Source: an uncultured Pseudomonas sp.
GTDB lineage: Bacteria > Pseudomonadota > Gammaproteobacteria > Pseudomonadales > Pseudomonadaceae
DNA length: 10,097 bases
NCBI RefSeq assembly: GCF_946885885.1
Contig: NZ_CAMPHN010000154.1
Coordinates: forward strand, 1 to 10,097
Direction of reading: 5' to 3'
Below the pieces are notes generated by a model, which saw nothing but the letters and a program-made list of their open reading frames with translations, made no database searches and was not told where the DNA came from. Positions 7,840 through 10,097 of this stretch are shown piece after piece (within the stretch, counting starts at the first letter, position 1; each line of letters begins with the position of its first letter). The translations under genes were made by a program, and so were the position numbers.

Positions 7840-8259
7840 CTACTGCTTACCGATCGGGCGTTCGGCGATTACCAGGGTTTTCTGCTTGAGGATGTACAGG
7901 CTGACCAGCACCGCGCTGCCGAGCATAAAGAGGCGCGCCCAGAGCAGGGGCACCAGGTAGCAGGACAGGCCGATGCTGGTCCACATCAGGGCGATGCTAT
8001 AGACCTTGGCCTTGAGCGGCAGGCCCTTACCGTCGAGGTAGTCGAGAATCCAGGGGCCGAGCTTGGGGTGGCCGACCAGCCAGAGGTAAAAACGCTTGGA
8101 GCTGCGCACGAAACAGGCGGCCGCCAGCAGGAGGAAGGGGGTGGTGGGCAGTACCGGCAAAAAAATCCCGATCACGCCCAACGCCACGCTCAGCCAACCG
8201 ATGGTCAGCAGGGTGTAGCGAATGGCGGGATTGGGGTTCTCTTCGGCTTGCCGCACCAT
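7840..8259 (-). CDS. DUF454 family inner-membrane protein (YbaN-like)
   Basis: The protein has 139 residues from this start. The DUF454 hallmark is clear: GVIGIFLPVLPTTPFLLLA at about 28-46, then CFVRSSKRFYLWL and HPKLGPWI. Hydrophobic stretches at about 15-33, 35-50, 88-104 and 106-124 suggest three or four membrane helices. The biochemical function of the family is not established. The frame is open up to an ATG at 8322, but that would overlap the end of the upstream UPF0149 gene; the ATG at 8259 lies 16 bases after that gene's stop and gives the usual family length (about 125 residues in E. coli YbaN, from memory). No strong Shine-Dalgarno precedes it, so translation may depend on coupling to the upstream gene. 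A palindromic element sits just after its stop. Confidence 0.88.
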   Translation of the reverse strand: MVRQAEENPNPAIRYTLLTIGWLSVALGVIGIFLPVLPTTPFLLLAAACFVRSSKRFYLWLVGHPKLGPWILDYLDGKGLPLKAKVYSIALMWTSIGLSCYLVPLLWARLFMLGSAVLVSLYILKQKTLVIAERPIGKQ

Positions 8260-8275
8260 TGGCGGTGGCGCGGGC

Positions 8276-8863
8276 TTAGTGGTGGCGCGGCTTGAGCAAA
8301 GCGGGTTTTTCTTCCGGCGCATTGCACAGCAAAAACAACGCGGTCAGCAGCTCGGGGATCTGTTCGACCATGCTGTCCACCAGGTCGCGGTCGCGGGCGA
8401 TTTCGGCGAACTCCGGCTGCTCGTCGAACAGCCCCGAGCCGACCATGATCGGCAGCAGCAGTTCGCTGACTTCATCTTCGGCATCGTCGAACCAGGCGGC
8501 TTCGCGCAGGAATACCCCCTCCATGAAGCCGATGCACCAGCCGCGCAATTCGGAATCGTCGGGGTCTTCGCCGAGGTCGAGTTCGCAGGGCACTTCCGGG
8601 TCGTCGTCGCTGGCCAGTTGGCGGGCGATATGCGCCTGCAATTGCACCAGGGTGGCTTCGATCTCTTCGCGCTCGGCATCGCTGCGGTAATGCGGCGGCT
8701 CGGAGAACAAGGCGTCGATCCACTCGCGCTGCGGGACTTGATCCGGGCAGATCGACAGGGCGGTGAGATAACCGTGGGCGGCCACGTAGTCCAGGGCCTC
8801 TTCATGCAACTCATCGGCGTCGAGGAAGGCTTGCAGGCGGGACAATTGCTCGGCGAAGGACAT
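8276..8863 (-). CDS. UPF0149 family protein (YecA/YgfB-like)
   Basis: The protein has 195 residues, soluble and very acidic. Family hallmarks are the N-terminal HGYLTALSICP (30-40) and the central RGWCIGFMEGV (107-117), with a helical pattern throughout. The cysteine-rich SEC-C metal-binding tail of E. coli YecA is absent; the protein ends in a short basic PALLKPRHH. Some family members affect gene regulation in Pseudomonas, but the molecular role of this one cannot be read from sequence. AAGG (8873-8876) lies 9 bases before the ATG. A possible -10 box TAGAAT (8902-8897 on the minus strand) has no convincing -35. The DUF454 gene follows after 16 bases, so the two are probably cotranscribed. 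Confidence 0.88.
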   Translation of the reverse strand: MSFAEQLSRLQAFLDADELHEEALDYVAAHGYLTALSICPDQVPQREWIDALFSEPPHYRSDAEREEIEATLVQLQAHIARQLASDDDPEVPCELDLGEDPDDSELRGWCIGFMEGVFLREAAWFDDAEDEVSELLLPIMVGSGLFDEQPEFAEIARDRDLVDSMVEQIPELLTALFLLCNAPEEKPALLKPRHH

Positions 8864-8957
8864 CGGAGGCTACCTTGAAGAAGTAAACGAGGCTGGATTC
8901 TAGTCCAGACCCGTTACAGCGGCCATAGTTCTGGGCAAATCGGGACAAATGCACGAC

Positions 8958-8986
8958 AAAAAAGCCATCCGGGCCCAACCATGGGC
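8958..8986 (-). terminator. Possible intrinsic terminator of the secreted-protein gene
   Basis: Read on the minus strand, a GC-rich segment in which GCCCAT can pair with ATGGC (one bulged C), with a GGGCCC centre, is followed at once by six T. It lies about 80 bases after the stop codon at 9066 and before the UPF0149 gene. The stem is short, so this is tentative. Confidence 0.45.
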
Positions 8987-9065
8987 GTTAGGGATTGCGC
9001 CAGCGGACCGGCGGTATGGAGCGGATCGATGCTTTGGGACAGACGGCGATAGCGAGCCGGCATGC

Positions 9066-9890
9066 TTATTCACCCAAGGGCGCGCGTTCGAGGATTTCCT
9101 CCGGCCTGATCGGGTTGCGATAGCCGCCCAGGGTCGGATCGTAGGCCTCGTAGGGCATGTCGTAATACTGTCCCGTCGCCGGGTCGAGGCTGCGCTCATA
9201 ACCCAGCGTGGCCTCGCTGCGGTCGCGGGAGAGGCGATCACTGGAGCTGTTGCGTGCTTCCCAGGCGCGGTTGTAGTCGCCATAGATGTAGTCATGGGAA
9301 ATCGGCCCGGGCAGCACCACCTGATCGACCCCGGCCACCTGCCGGGGGTTGGTGATGACCACGGTTTCCGCCACCGCGGGCAACCAGTAGCGGGCCTGTT
9401 GCCAATTCGCCGTGGCGGATTGGTAAGAACGAATGAACGCCGAATACTGCCCCCAGCCTTGCAGGATGCCCACCGTGGCATGGGCCCGAGCCGGCGTGCC
9501 GCGGTAGACGAAACTCAGCTGCGCCTCGATGACCTGCCACTGCAACCCCATCACTCCGGGAAAGGGCGGCAGGGGATTGGTTGCGTGGATCTGCGGGTTC
9601 TGCAGCTCGGGGGTGGAGTTGAGCACGAATTGCAGAAACTGCTCCGGGAGTACCTGACCGAAACCGCCGACCAGCAGCGCGAACGAGGCGCCGGTCACCT
9701 GGTCCGGCGCCAGCATGTCGACGCCATTGGTCGTTTCGTTGGCCGTCCAGCCCTTGGGCATCGAATATTTGAAATAGTGGCCCTGGTGCACCTGCAGCGA
9801 CGGGCGCTGGCCCTGTGGCGCGGCGATGGCGGAACCCGCGAGCAGGAGGAGGGCGAACAGGAGAAAGAACGGTTTGCAGCTCGTGTTCAT
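9066..9890 (-). CDS. Secreted or periplasmic protein of unknown function
   Basis: The protein has 274 residues with a clear signal peptide: a basic start (MNTSCK), hydrophobic core FFLLFALLLLAG, and AIA before APQGQ as a probable cleavage site near residue 24. The mature N-terminal part (about 35-185) includes HYFKYSMPKGW and MLAPD, a pattern loosely like PsbP/DcrB-type secreted domains; that similarity is weak and by eye. The last 70 residues are rich in Tyr, Arg, Asp, Asn and Ser, with YGDYNRAWEAR, GYERSLDPATGQYYDMP and GGYRNPIRPEEIL, looking like a separate, ordered motif-rich tail. No catalytic motif, lipobox or later membrane helix is seen. The start has AGGG (9901-9904) at 10-base spacing. 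It stands alone, divergent from the gene at the right edge, with a possible terminator before the UPF0149 gene. I do not recognise the family. Confidence 0.85.
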   Translation of the reverse strand: MNTSCKPFFLLFALLLLAGSAIAAPQGQRPSLQVHQGHYFKYSMPKGWTANETTNGVDMLAPDQVTGASFALLVGGFGQVLPEQFLQFVLNSTPELQNPQIHATNPLPPFPGVMGLQWQVIEAQLSFVYRGTPARAHATVGILQGWGQYSAFIRSYQSATANWQQARYWLPAVAETVVITNPRQVAGVDQVVLPGPISHDYIYGDYNRAWEARNSSSDRLSRDRSEATLGYERSLDPATGQYYDMPYEAYDPTLGGYRNPIRPEEILERAPLGE

Positions 9891-10054
9891 CGACTAACCA
9901 CCCTGCACTGAGACTGAGAACTTGATTGGATAGTTATAGATCAGTGCGCCCGGCGTCTCTATATCGCAGCTATGTCACCGCTATGTCGCAGCGGCACAAC
10001 GGACCTGCGGCACGCCGCGACGAAACCTCGACAGACCCTGACCGGACAGGTGCG

Positions 10055-10060
10055 TATAAT
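10055..10060 (+). promoter_or_regulatory. -10 box (TATAAT) for the gene at the right edge
   Basis: A perfect TATAAT lies 25 bases before the ATG at 10086, which would give a short leader of roughly 20 bases. The best -35 candidate, TCGACA (10028-10033), is 21 bases away, longer than the ideal 17, so the promoter would be weak or depend on an activator. Confidence 0.45.
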
Positions 10061-10085
10061 GCCGGGCTCGTTTCGGAGACCTTAC

Positions 10086-10097
10086 ATGCTCGACCAG
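10086..10097 (+). CDS. Start of an unidentified gene, cut by the right edge
   Basis: Only ATG and three further codons (MLDQ) are visible. The start is supported by GGAG at 10075-10078 with 7-base spacing and by the TATAAT box upstream. It is divergent from the secreted-protein gene, sharing a gap of about 195 bases. Four residues are too few to name a product. Confidence 0.6.

Noticed and set aside
7562..7960. Small open frames in the ybaN-lapG gap (7765-7562 minus, 7703-7960 plus)
   Set aside because: They consist largely of translated palindromic arms and, for the plus frame, antisense of the DUF454 gene. No initiation signals support them.
8949..9911. A 320-residue plus-strand open frame opposite the secreted-protein gene
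   Set aside because: The minus-strand gene has a proper signal peptide and ribosome binding site. The plus frame is Arg/His/Gly-rich without recognisable motifs and spans the whole opposite gene.

Overview
The window looks like a chromosomal segment of a Pseudomonas-type gammaproteobacterium. Three things point there: the gene content (a LapG/LapD pair beside a giant RTX adhesin), GC-rich coding sequence, and a palindromic repeat family built on GTAGCCCGGATGCAATCCGG, which I associate with Pseudomonas sensu lato (mendocina/stutzeri/alcaligenes-like groups). The species cannot be named from the sequence alone.

Positions 1-4469 (+) hold the 3' part of a very large type I-secreted surface adhesin, open at the left edge. 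It begins inside an array of near-identical 155-156-residue repeats (1-2607). A more divergent T1SS-143-like module follows (about 2608-3105), then a second such module that appears split by an extra segment of about 170 residues. A few RTX nonapeptides and a C-terminal type I secretion target domain end the protein. A strong intrinsic terminator follows at 4488-4523.

Convergent with it, on the minus strand, lies a tight two-gene operon, lapG (7373-6726) then lapD (6716-4776). By homology, LapD is an inner-membrane c-di-GMP receptor with degenerate GGDEF and EAL domains, and LapG is a periplasmic calcium-dependent cysteine protease. In the known Lap system, c-di-GMP-bound LapD sequesters LapG and the adhesin stays on the surface. 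When c-di-GMP falls, LapG clips the adhesin near its N-terminus and the cell detaches. The neighbouring adhesin is the obvious candidate substrate, but its N-terminus and the LapEBC-type exporter are outside the window.

Upstream of lapG on the same strand is a probable operon of a UPF0149 (YecA/YgfB-like) gene (8863-8276) and a DUF454 (YbaN-like) membrane protein gene (8259-7840). Further upstream is a gene for an unrecognised secreted protein (9890-9066). At the right edge the first four codons of a divergent (+) gene are visible, with a good ribosome binding site and a TATAAT box.

The two larger intergenic gaps (4470-4775 and 7374-7839) contain five palindromic repeat elements of three sequence families, three of them the GTAGCCCGGAT type. 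I see no tRNA, rRNA, CRISPR array, insertion sequence or transposase. The main system is a recognisable Lap biofilm-control module, not an undescribed one. The less familiar parts are the inserted segment near the adhesin C-terminus, the mosaic history of its repeats, and the unknown secreted protein.
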